Below the pieces are notes generated by a model, which did no database searches, had not been told where the DNA came from, and saw only the letters and a program-made list of their open reading frames with translations. A stretch of DNA of 64,000 nt, taken from NCBI GenBank assembly GCA_016845175.1, contig JAERTD010000007.1, positions 1 to 64,000 of the forward strand. Reading direction: 5' to 3'. The position numbers and the translations under genes were made by a program. The stretch comes from Bacteroidota bacterium. GTDB lineage: Bacteria; Bacteroidota; Bacteroidia; Bacteroidales; F082. Shown piece after piece: positions 1 through 6,426 of the stretch; position 1 is the first letter of the stretch, and every line of letters begins with the position of its first letter.

Positions 1-200
1 GTGTACGATATTAACAAGATAAAGAAGTAGTTAATAATATCATTTAGAAATGTTACTAGGATTTCAGCTAAATCTAAATAGTCTTCAATGTGAATATTGA
101 ATGACTTATAGAATAGATAAAGCTTTATGAAACTAACAATAACAAGAAACGCGTAAACAACGGGAATCAACTTTAAATAGTCCTGCCAATTGTTTTTCAT
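1..200 (-). CDS. Partial hypothetical membrane protein (C-terminus off the left edge)
   Basis: An open frame starts at an ATG at 200 and runs leftward off the window, so only about 66 residues are visible. After a short polar start (MKNNWQDYLKL) there is a hydrophobic stretch rich in V, F, L and I, a polar middle, and a second hydrophobic stretch near the edge (YFFILLI). This suggests an inner-membrane protein with at least two helices. I recognise no family. It lies on the same strand as the recombinase and small genes to its right, so it may belong to the same accessory region. Confidence 0.5.
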   Translation of the reverse strand, partial: MKNNWQDYLKLIPVVYAFLVIVSFIKLYLFYKSFNIHIEDYLDLAEILVTFLNDIINYFFILLISY

Positions 201-516
201 GTGTTTAGGTTAATCTTTTGCAATTTAATAAAAAAACGCATATTTGAATGGTTCTCAGATTGCCACTATCTCCATGCCTCATCTCTCTCCCTCCATAATC
301 AAATGAGTAGAGAAGTGAATGAAAAACTTAGAATAGCTGAAAAACAATATTATAAATGTTAAGAGTGAGGAAGGTCGCTCTTGCCATAGGCAAATACCAA
401 AAATCGATAATAATCAAATTAACTATTTTTCATGATGTCTAAGAACTCTGATCCTTCTCGTATTATTTTACCCACACAGTTTATATAGTACTTATATACA
501 CCGTAGGGGTAAAATT
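201..516. other. Intergenic stretch, no gene seen
   Basis: This AT-rich stretch of 316 bases lies between two minus-strand genes. I see no tRNA, convincing hairpin or repeat in it. It should contain the promoter of the partial gene at the left edge. Confidence 0.4.
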
Positions 517-1386
517 TTATTGAAGGTAATTCTGTACATACTTCTTATAACTTGCAACACCAAGAGTACTTAGGTTGTACTTTTTGATTTCTTGTTTTCG
601 GTCTTTAAAAACTCTTTCGATAACCTTATGGTTAGAATTGAAGAGTTGTTCGCCAATAGTTCGTAAATCAATATACATTTGTGCGTTCATCATTTCGTCA
701 ATACAATCATTTACTTTGGCCGTATTATTTGTCATTTCTTTCCTTTTAAGAGCTTTTAGTAGCAATGAGGCTCCATTAGTATTACTATCTGAATAAACAT
801 AGTTATAATGAAGCTTACCAAGCCCCAAACCCTTTACAACTTCTCTAATAGAGCTATAGGCTTTACCCTTAATAGAATTATGAAAATTTGTGGTCGCTTT
901 ATCAAGAAGTGAATCTTTTATTTCTGAGTAGTTTGGCATTAGACCCCTTTGATGCTGAATCCTTATAACCACATCGTCATAAACTCCGTTAAGATCGTAA
1001 TCATTATAAGTATAATTCAATTGTTGGAACTGTGTTAAATAACGCAAGAGCTGTTGAATGACATTGCCCTTATTCAATAAACCAATGCCAAAATTAATAT
1101 TGAACCGTATGTATGGGTAAGATAGTTCATACGCGATAATCTCTTTCATTGCACCTCGATTAATACCTGCGTTCTTTATGATTCCCGTTGGAAGTTCCTG
1201 AGCGTTTTCTGGTTTTAGATTTAGGTTTTCGGTATACTTGTAAATATAGTTATGTTCGGAGTAAAATTGTTCATTTACCAATCCATTATTACCATATCGC
1301 GAGCTGAACCAAGCTTCACTAGTACTACTAGCTGTATATTGCTCAATGGTTGTAATTCTATTGTCTGTATGAGTTGTTTCAATCAT
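517..1386 (-). CDS. Hypothetical protein of an accessory region (289 aa)
   Basis: I do not recognise this protein. It is soluble in character, with no signal peptide or membrane segment, and rich in N, Y and K, as is common in transferred Bacteroidota DNA. The middle (about residues 95-130) is hydrophobic/aromatic with a QQLLRYLTQFQQLNY segment. The C-terminal third (about 240-280) is basic, with VIERVFKDRKQEIKKYN, and could contact nucleic acid. It follows the other minus-strand genes downstream of the recombinase, about 210 bases after the previous gene. A role in mobile-element maintenance is possible from context only. Confidence 0.5.
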   Translation of the reverse strand: MIETTHTDNRITTIEQYTASSTSEAWFSSRYGNNGLVNEQFYSEHNYIYKYTENLNLKPENAQELPTGIIKNAGINRGAMKEIIAYELSYPYIRFNINFGIGLLNKGNVIQQLLRYLTQFQQLNYTYNDYDLNGVYDDVVIRIQHQRGLMPNYSEIKDSLLDKATTNFHNSIKGKAYSSIREVVKGLGLGKLHYNYVYSDSNTNGASLLLKALKRKEMTNNTAKVNDCIDEMMNAQMYIDLRTIGEQLFNSNHKVIERVFKDRKQEIKKYNLSTLGVASYKKYVQNYLQ

Positions 1387-1596
1387 GTTTATCTCTATTT
1401 TATACTAGAAGAAGAAGTCAGGGGGGTGATTTTATGAACCTGTATGAATTCAGCCCAATTTTATCACGCCCCCCATAAAGAAGCCACGGTTTTTATAAGG
1501 CTCTTAAAATAACTTCGTCCACCAAGGTTCTACATAAAGAATACGTCTTTCTATAACAATTCTCCTCTTTTATCTTTACCTTGATTCTTAGTCTCA

Positions 1597-2190
1597 TTAC
1601 GAATATTTTTCTCTTATTGTCTGTGCTGAAGGCTTCAACTCAAAGCTTGTATCACAATGAATAAGTTCAGTTGAATTGGCAAAACGTTTTTTATCTCTAT
1701 CAAACCAGCCATTATTTGAAAGACCTGCTATGTCAGCTAAGTGCATATATTGATCTATAAGCTTTTGAGTCTCAAAGTACATGGATATCGGCCTATCTCC
1801 CTCAAGGTATTCTGTTACCAAGTCTTTTATGTAGGTATCGACCTTTGAATCTAAAATGTACTTTTTACCATCAAACTTCAAGAATGCCCGAAACCTTTGA
1901 TAGTTAGAGCTATCTTGTAAATCTTCTATTGTAGTAATAATAAAACGGTATTGGTGTTCTAACCCTAGAAGTCTTGCAGCCTGTTCTGGAACATATTCCT
2001 TTCCCTCTGAAAGAGTCTTATTTAACCAAACCGGAATCTTGCTTAACTCTATTGGGTAATCGGTTCCAAATATCTTGGTATTGGTTAAGATTTCATTTGC
2101 CTCTTCTGCAAATTGGCTAGCTAGAAGCTTAAGTCGTTTTTCTTCAGATGAATTGATTCCAATTTTAATTCTGTTTAATTGTCTAGTCAT
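1597..2190 (-). CDS. Hypothetical protein (197 aa), co-transcribed with a small putative DNA-binding protein
   Basis: No family is recognised. The N-terminus is basic (MTRQLNRIKIGINSSEEKRLKLLASQFAEEA) and helical, which would fit a DNA- or partner-binding segment. There is no signal peptide or transmembrane helix. Its start overlaps the end of the upstream 84-aa gene by 8 bases, so the two are very likely translationally coupled and act together. The preceding tiny gene at 2439-2588 completes a three-gene run. Location next to a tyrosine recombinase suggests accessory-element control or maintenance; this is inference. Confidence 0.55.
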   Translation of the reverse strand: MTRQLNRIKIGINSSEEKRLKLLASQFAEEANEILTNTKIFGTDYPIELSKIPVWLNKTLSEGKEYVPEQAARLLGLEHQYRFIITTIEDLQDSSNYQRFRAFLKFDGKKYILDSKVDTYIKDLVTEYLEGDRPISMYFETQKLIDQYMHLADIAGLSNNGWFDRDKKRFANSTELIHCDTSFELKPSAQTIREKYS

Positions 2191-2437
2191 TTTTGATAAG
2201 TTTTAATTTCATTTTAAATTCCTTTGATTCATTAGTCATATCAAATGCCTTCTGTAATGTGGCCTCTGAAAATTCTTGTCTGATCAGAAGGCGAACTATA
2301 TCAGACTTGCTAATGTTGTATAGTTCAGCCTGTTTATTGAGCAATGCATTCTCCATTGATGACAATAGAACACCTAAATTATAACTGCGATTCTTGACAG
2401 TAGCGATTGGTGCAACATTGTTTTTATTTTCTCTCAT
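2183..2437 (-). CDS. Small putative ribbon-helix-helix-like protein (84 aa)
   Basis: This 84-residue protein has a central segment SKSDIVRLLIRQEFSE that looks like the helical part of a ribbon-helix-helix or similar small DNA-binding fold, and a basic C-terminus (FKMKLKLIKND). The family assignment rests on appearance only. It starts 1 base after the stop of the upstream 49-aa gene and overlaps the downstream 197-aa gene by 8 bases, so all three should be one operon. In mobile elements such small proteins often control copy number, partition or excision. Confidence 0.5.
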   Translation of the reverse strand: MRENKNNVAPIATVKNRSYNLGVLLSSMENALLNKQAELYNISKSDIVRLLIRQEFSEATLQKAFDMTNESKEFKMKLKLIKND

Positions 2438-2438
2438 A

Positions 2439-2588
2439 TTACAGCCCTTTTGAGTACAAATTCAATAATATTCTCACAAGTGTTGGGAAGCCGTCCACTC
2501 CTAGCTCACTCATGATCTTGTTCGCATTGGCCATATCTTTTGACGCAAGCATAACAACCTTTCTAATGGTTTTTTTGTTTTTATTCAT
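2439..2588 (-). CDS. Very small basic protein (49 aa), first gene of a three-gene run
   Basis: The minus strand has an ATG at 2588 followed by 49 codons to a TAA at 2439. The start is strongly basic (MNKNKKTIRKVVML), followed by a helical region with ANKIMSELGVDGFPTLVRILL. Two things support it as real: a gap of 1 base to the next gene's start, and codon use like its neighbours. The LGVDGFPTLVRILL segment resembles the helices of small DNA-binding proteins, but I cannot name a family. Confidence 0.45.
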   Translation of the reverse strand: MNKNKKTIRKVVMLASKDMANANKIMSELGVDGFPTLVRILLNLYSKGL

Positions 2589-2654
2589 CTATATATTTTT
2601 TAATGAGCAATTCGATTTGCTCTATCTATACAGACACTATATTATTGCATTAAC

Positions 2655-2664
2655 TTGTATACAA
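2655..2664. repeat. Short palindrome beyond the recombinase stop
   Basis: The 10-base palindrome TTGTATACAA lies 20-odd bases beyond the stop of the recombinase gene. It shares the TTGTA/TACAA core with the GTACAAT repeats upstream of the recombinase start, so both might be bound by one protein. This is weak evidence. Confidence 0.25.
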
Positions 2665-2682
2665 CAAACATTATTAAGGTGT

Positions 2683-3879
2683 TCAGGGTTTTAGAGAGTT
2701 GATAACGTGACTTGTAATGTTGTCTAATTCATCATTGCCAAATGACCGCAGATAAACCTGAGTGGTTTTTAGATCGTTATGACCTAGCAATGCACTAATG
2801 GTTTCAATATTTACACCACTTTCTCTCATGGCTTGAGCAAAAGAATGCCGAGCCCAATATGAAGTTAAACCTTTTGGCAAACCCGTTTTACTGGCTATGT
2901 CTTTTAGATACTTGTTTAATCTTCGATTATAGTTTCTTACCGTATCACGCATAGGATTGCCTTCCTTTACTATTGGTAGTAAATACCCCGTGTCTGATTT
3001 ATACTTATCAAGAATCTCTTGTATTTGCGGCGTAATACGTATACTAAACAAGCCGGCTGTTTTTGATCGTCGATATTCAATTCTGTCCTGTATGATATTA
3101 TTAGTTTTCAGTTTAGCTAAATCCATTAAGTTTGCTCCTCTCAGGTAAAAGGAAAGTAGAAAGACGTCTTTAGCAAATTGTTCGGGTTTAGACTTAGGGA
3201 GATAATCAACAAAATCCTTCAGTTCTGTCAATGATAATGATCGCTTCTTTGTTGGCCTCACAAGAGAATGTATTTTAAACCTAGAGTAGGTAGTAGGCTG
3301 TGATAAGTTGTTTATTTTGCAATGCCAGTAATGTATAGCCCGCAATCCTCTGAGATATACAGCAATGGAGTTTCCGGAAGTACCTCGGGCAAGTTTGTCA
3401 TTTGTAAATTCTTGAAGGAATTGATATGTAATTTCTTCAAAATGCAAATGCCTTTTAAACTTCTTTATTGCTGCCATGGAGTCAGAGTAGAAAGAGGCGG
3501 TTCCAAATTTCTTGAGCTGAATTAACTTGTTAATTTTTAATTGGTACGCTTCAAATACATTGTTGTCGATGTGTACTTTCCCCAAATACATTTGTTTAAA
3601 ACTGAGATATGAGAATTGGTTGTTTGCTTCCAGTAACTCTACAATGGAATCAATTTTCTTCTCAGTGTTTGTAAGTGTTGTATTTAGTTCTTTGTACTTT
3701 TCCTTCAAGGGTGTAAATCTTGAAAGTTGCTTGTTCCATTCATTGAGATTCGACACACTTAAGCCATTCAAGCGTATGTAGGAAGCTTGCTGTTTTAAGT
3801 GAGCCATTCTAATTACCACTGGATAACCTCCATTAGAAAGCTTCCTATTCGTCTTCAGGGTGATTCTAACTGTTGCCAT
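2683..3879 (-). CDS. Site-specific tyrosine recombinase (phage/ICE-type integrase)
   Basis: This 398-aa protein has the three-part layout of Bacteroidota integrases: an N-terminal arm-binding domain (about residues 1-100), a SAM-like core-binding domain (about 105-205) and a catalytic domain (about 215-390). Visible catalytic residues are Arg247 (in YLRGANLMDLAKL), Arg344 and His345 (YWARHSFAQ, with Tyr at the usual first His position, as often seen in this group), His367 (LLGHNDLKTT) and the nucleophile Tyr376 (TQVYLRSF). It should cut and join DNA at a short core site. It sits 137 bases from tRNA-Asn but on the 5' side of that gene, which is not the usual place for an integrase using the tRNA 3' end. 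Confidence 0.93.
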   Translation of the reverse strand: MATVRITLKTNRKLSNGGYPVVIRMAHLKQQASYIRLNGLSVSNLNEWNKQLSRFTPLKEKYKELNTTLTNTEKKIDSIVELLEANNQFSYLSFKQMYLGKVHIDNNVFEAYQLKINKLIQLKKFGTASFYSDSMAAIKKFKRHLHFEEITYQFLQEFTNDKLARGTSGNSIAVYLRGLRAIHYWHCKINNLSQPTTYSRFKIHSLVRPTKKRSLSLTELKDFVDYLPKSKPEQFAKDVFLLSFYLRGANLMDLAKLKTNNIIQDRIEYRRSKTAGLFSIRITPQIQEILDKYKSDTGYLLPIVKEGNPMRDTVRNYNRRLNKYLKDIASKTGLPKGLTSYWARHSFAQAMRESGVNIETISALLGHNDLKTTQVYLRSFGNDELDNITSHVINSLKP

Positions 3880-3910
3880 AGCAATTGTATTAGATTAAAC
3901 ACTATGACTG

Positions 3911-3940
3911 GTACAATGTGTTGTACAATCTAAGTACAAT
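3911..3940. promoter_or_regulatory. Three phased GTACAAT repeats upstream of the recombinase
   Basis: GTACAAT occurs three times in direct orientation, at 3911, 3923 and 3934, at steps of 12 and 11 bases, so the copies lie on about the same face of the helix. The block is 30-60 bases upstream of the recombinase start. It could be an operator or arm-type recombinase binding sites. It differs from the TTTTGCAAGC repeats of the island on the other side of the tRNA. Confidence 0.5.
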
Positions 3941-4016
3941 CCAATGTGACCAATCGTTCACAATATTTAATCACAAGAATTAGCTAAGTAACTGACAGCC
4001 TCCTTTTTAAGGAAAT

Positions 4017-4090
4017 TCCTCCTTAGCTCAGTTGGTTAGAGCACCTGACTGTTAATCAGGGTGTCCTAGGTTCAAGTCCTAGAGGAGGAG
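4017..4090 (+). tRNA. tRNA-Asn (anticodon GUU)
   Basis: The 74 bases fold as a full cloverleaf. The acceptor arms are TCCTCCT and AGGAGGA with discriminator G. The D stem is GCTC/GAGC, the anticodon stem CCTGA/TCAGG with loop CTGTTAA (anticodon GTT), and the T arm CTAGG-TTCAAGT-CCTAG. CCA is not encoded. The last 42 bases lie in the 43-bp repeat found again at 13564-13606, so the 3' part is an integration target and the present 3' end was probably supplied by the island. Confidence 0.96.
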
Positions 4091-4091
4091 C
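4049..4091 (+). repeat. Left attachment site: 43-bp direct repeat in the tRNA-Asn 3' half
   Basis: The run from the anticodon loop through the tRNA end (starting CTGTTAATCAGG, ending AGGAGGAGC) is repeated exactly at 13564-13606. With one mismatch the identity extends 6 bases further left. This is the usual signature of an element integrated into a tRNA 3' end that restores the gene on one side. Confidence 0.88.
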
Positions 4092-4100
4092 GGATTCAGG

Positions 4101-4136
4101 CCCCTGTAAGCAAGTAACTTACGGGGGTTTTGTTTT
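4101..4136 (+). terminator. Rho-independent terminator after tRNA-Asn
   Basis: A 10-bp stem (CCCCTGTAAG with CTTACGGGGG, one G-U pair) and a 7-base loop are followed by a T-rich tract. It lies 10 bases after the tRNA. It differs from the terminator following the displaced tRNA fragment at 13610, as expected if it came with the island. Confidence 0.75.
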
Positions 4137-4160
4137 TAGCTCCAAAAATGATCATCTTCC

Positions 4161-4185
4161 GTTTTGCAAGCGTTTTGCAAGCAAA
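4161..4185 (+). repeat. TTTTGCAAGC tandem repeat, left copy
   Basis: GTTTTGCAAGC occurs twice head to tail about 70 bases inside the left attachment site. A near-identical double copy occurs at 13412-13440, about 124 bases inside the right attachment site, in the same orientation. Paired short repeats just inside both ends of an integrated element resemble arm-type recombinase binding sites. Confidence 0.6.
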
Positions 4186-4192
4186 TCATTAA

Positions 4193-4642
4193 TCATTTGA
4201 CTGATTTATCTCCTAAAATCACTATCAATTCCCTAAGCAACTTATTATTTTCTGCTATTTCTGCGTGCACATCTGAGGAATTCCTGGCCACTTCTGAGAT
4301 TGACTTTCGTATTTTTTCTACGTTATCATACATATAGGCAAGTAACTGTTTCTCGGTTATTGATATTTCAATCTCTTTTTCATTTTCAGCATCTAAATCC
4401 TCTGAGGGTACTTGGCCAGGAGTCTCTTCTTCGAAAAAATAACTGTAATTGATGTTAAGCTTTGTAACAAGCGAAGAAACAAGTGCCAGACTAGGTTTCT
4501 GCCTCCCCAATTCAATTTGAGAGATCGCCCCTCTTCTAATACCTACCAAATCAGCAAGTTCGGATTGAGTCAATGAAAAAAGCCTTCTTAGCTTTTTAAT
4601 CTTTTCCGCATAATCGATCATGATTGCCGTATTATCTTGCAT
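4193..4642 (-). CDS. XRE-family helix-turn-helix regulator
   Basis: This 149-aa protein has an N-terminal Cro/C1-type HTH (about residues 13-68) with clear motif residues: IKKLRRLFSLTQSELADLVG, then RRGAISQIELGRQKPSLAL. The C-terminal half is acidic then helical (about 85-149, coiled-coil-like), probably for dimerisation. Translation could also start at Met8. It is the gene next to the left attachment site of the island, a common place for an element's control gene. The target is unknown; the nearby TTTTGCAAGC repeats begin just past its stop codon. Confidence 0.85.
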   Translation of the reverse strand: MQDNTAIMIDYAEKIKKLRRLFSLTQSELADLVGIRRGAISQIELGRQKPSLALVSSLVTKLNINYSYFFEEETPGQVPSEDLDAENEKEIEISITEKQLLAYMYDNVEKIRKSISEVARNSSDVHAEIAENNKLLRELIVILGDKSVK

Positions 4643-4702
4643 TTATAGAATATATCATGTAAGTCTTTAAACTAAAGCGAACTAATTTAGGATAAAGTTA
4701 AG

Positions 4703-5689
4703 TCATATTTCTGATTGAGTAATTAAGTGCAATTTTCGTCTTTTCTTCATTGTTTTTTGCTTCATCAAATATCTCTTTTTTAGTAACTGTTTATCACGGC
4801 CAAAGTATACATCTGCCGGTGTCACATTATTCAATGACTCATGATATCGTTGGTTGTTATAATAATCCACGAACTCTTGTAATCGATACTTTAATTCATC
4901 CGGACTGTAATAATGTTCGAGCTTGACCACATTCTTCATTGACCGGTGATACCGTTCGATTTTTCCTTGAGTCTGAGGGTGATTTGGTGCACCTCTGACA
5001 TGATGCATACCAACACTCTCAAGATATTTAGCCAAGTTATTTGAGATGTAGCAGGAACCATTGTCCGATAATAGCCTTGGGGTATTATTGTTTTTTAGTC
5101 CCATGCGCTGTAAGGCTTGTTCAACTGATCGTTGAGCATCCATACTTGTCATACTGTTACAGAGCTCCCAGGAGACAATATATCGACTATAATCATCCAA
5201 TATGGTAGACAGATAATACCAGCTCCACCCGATGATTTTAAAGTACGTAAAGTCAGTTTGCCACATCTGGTTAATTCTGGTGGTCTTGTCTTTAAACTCG
5301 TTACCAGCTCGCATTAACAGATGTGCCGGAGAAGTAATCAATCCGCGACTTTTCAGTATACTGTAAACACTGGATTCTGATATGAAAAAGCTCATGTTAT
5401 CTGTAATATGAAAGGCTAACTCTCTGGGGGACATCTCAGGTAGATCCAAGGCTACTTCAAGAACTTTCTGACGGTGGCTGTCTGGAATTCTATTCCAGTG
5501 ACTTTTCACAGTACGTTTCTTTGGGGCCAAGCCATCATAGCCATCACTCTGATATCTGCCATACCATTGATAATATGTGCTTTTATGGATTCCAAGCTCC
5601 CTAAGAGTTCTGTTTGCCCCAATTTCACTTTCCTGAACAATCTGAATTATCTCCATTTTTTCAGACTGGGTAAATCGTTCATACTTCAT
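4703..5689 (-). CDS. IS3-family transposase OrfB (DDE integrase domain)
   Basis: This 328-aa protein has an rve-type catalytic core with the acidic triad Asp146 (QMWQTDFTYF), Asp209 (LLSDNGSCY) and Glu245 (QGKIERYHRS), the last two 35 residues apart as in IS3 enzymes. It starts with its own helix-turn-helix (about residues 6-50, EKMEIIQIV...LGIHKSTYYQWYGRY), followed by an HTH_21-like linker. Its ATG overlaps the OrfA TGA as ATGA, which suggests translational coupling rather than only the frameshift usual in IS3. Length and motifs look intact. Confidence 0.93.
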   Translation of the reverse strand: MKYERFTQSEKMEIIQIVQESEIGANRTLRELGIHKSTYYQWYGRYQSDGYDGLAPKKRTVKSHWNRIPDSHRQKVLEVALDLPEMSPRELAFHITDNMSFFISESSVYSILKSRGLITSPAHLLMRAGNEFKDKTTRINQMWQTDFTYFKIIGWSWYYLSTILDDYSRYIVSWELCNSMTSMDAQRSVEQALQRMGLKNNNTPRLLSDNGSCYISNNLAKYLESVGMHHVRGAPNHPQTQGKIERYHRSMKNVVKLEHYYSPDELKYRLQEFVDYYNNQRYHESLNNVTPADVYFGRDKQLLKKRYLMKQKTMKKRRKLHLITQSEI

Positions 5690-6042
5690 ACGCTTGAATC
5701 TTCCCCATCTATGCTTTTTTTAAGCACACGATTTCTTAATAGTAGTTCTGCGGCTAGCTCCTTAAGCTGAGAATTCTCATATTTTAAAGCTTGCACCTCA
5801 GAGGTGTTGGCTTCACGCATAGTGTCCCCATTAAGCCGTTTCTTGCCTGACTCCATAAAGTCTTTACTCCACCTATAATACAGATTCTGGGCAATCCCTT
5901 CTCTGCGGCATAGCTCTGCAATGCTTACTTCTCCACGCAAGCCATCTATTACGATTCTGATTTTTTCTTCTGAGGAGAATTTCCTCCGGGTCTTTCGTTT
6001 GATATCTCGTACCAAACTTTCACTAGTTTTTTTCTTCGTCAT
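5686..6042 (-). CDS. IS3-family transposase OrfA (DNA-binding helper)
   Basis: This 118-aa protein has an HTH_Tnp_1-type domain (about residues 15-65: RKFSSEEKIRIVIDGLRG...ELCRREGIAQNLYYRW) and a C-terminal leucine-rich coiled coil (about 80-112, VQALKYENSQLKELAAELLLRN), the standard make-up of IS3 OrfA. It overlaps OrfB by 4 bases. It should recognise the inverted repeats and multimerise with OrfB. Confidence 0.92.
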   Translation of the reverse strand: MTKKKTSESLVRDIKRKTRRKFSSEEKIRIVIDGLRGEVSIAELCRREGIAQNLYYRWSKDFMESGKKRLNGDTMREANTSEVQALKYENSQLKELAAELLLRNRVLKKSIDGEDSSV

Positions 6043-6070
6043 TTTAAACTGATTTTAAGGTTTGAAATAT

Positions 6071-6094
6071 ACCTTTCAACCATGGTTGAAAGGT
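6071..6094. promoter_or_regulatory. Perfect 24-bp palindrome upstream of OrfA
   Basis: The half-site ACCTTTCAACCA is followed at once by its exact reverse complement, with no spacer. It lies 29 bases upstream of the OrfA start and inside the right inverted repeat. It could be an operator, or a hairpin that blocks translation initiation from transcripts entering the element from outside. Confidence 0.6.
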
Positions 6095-6132
6095 AAAAAA
6101 CTATCTCTTAACCTTTTATCTAAATCAGTCCA

Positions 6133-6426
6133 CATTAGGCTGAAAATTTACATTACCAGTCTAGATTGGAAGTCCAAAGAGTGGTGCTAGACTCATATTA
6201 ATGGAAAAAATGCATTTAGTCAATCAAACATAACATCTCTGAACCAAGCTCCAGGTTCCTGCTGAATCTGCAAACCCTTTTCAAACTATTAGATTCAGAT
6301 GATTGAAAAAAACACAAATAGAAGGATAATCTCTATTATTGATGTTTCCCAATGAATGGAAGGCTACAAACTAAAAGAGTAGAGGTTTAATCTTACATAA
6401 TCTGGCACCTACATTAAACATTCAGG
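6133..6426. other. Intergenic stretch beyond the IS, no gene seen
   Basis: About 290 AT-rich bases between the IS right end and the stop of the next secreted-protein gene. I see no gene, strong hairpin or repeat. Confidence 0.4.

Larger units (their letters stand above)
4679..6132 (-). mobile_element. IS3-family insertion sequence (about 1.45 kb)
   Basis: The two transposase genes are enclosed by imperfect inverted repeats. The right end, read inward from 6132, begins TGGACTGATTTAGATAAAAG. The left end, read inward from about 4679, begins GAACTAATTTAGGATAAAG. Both continue into GTTAAG. The exact tips are uncertain by a few bases and I see no clear target duplication. The element lies inside the tRNA-Asn island and both transposase frames are open, so it may be active. 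Confidence 0.75.
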
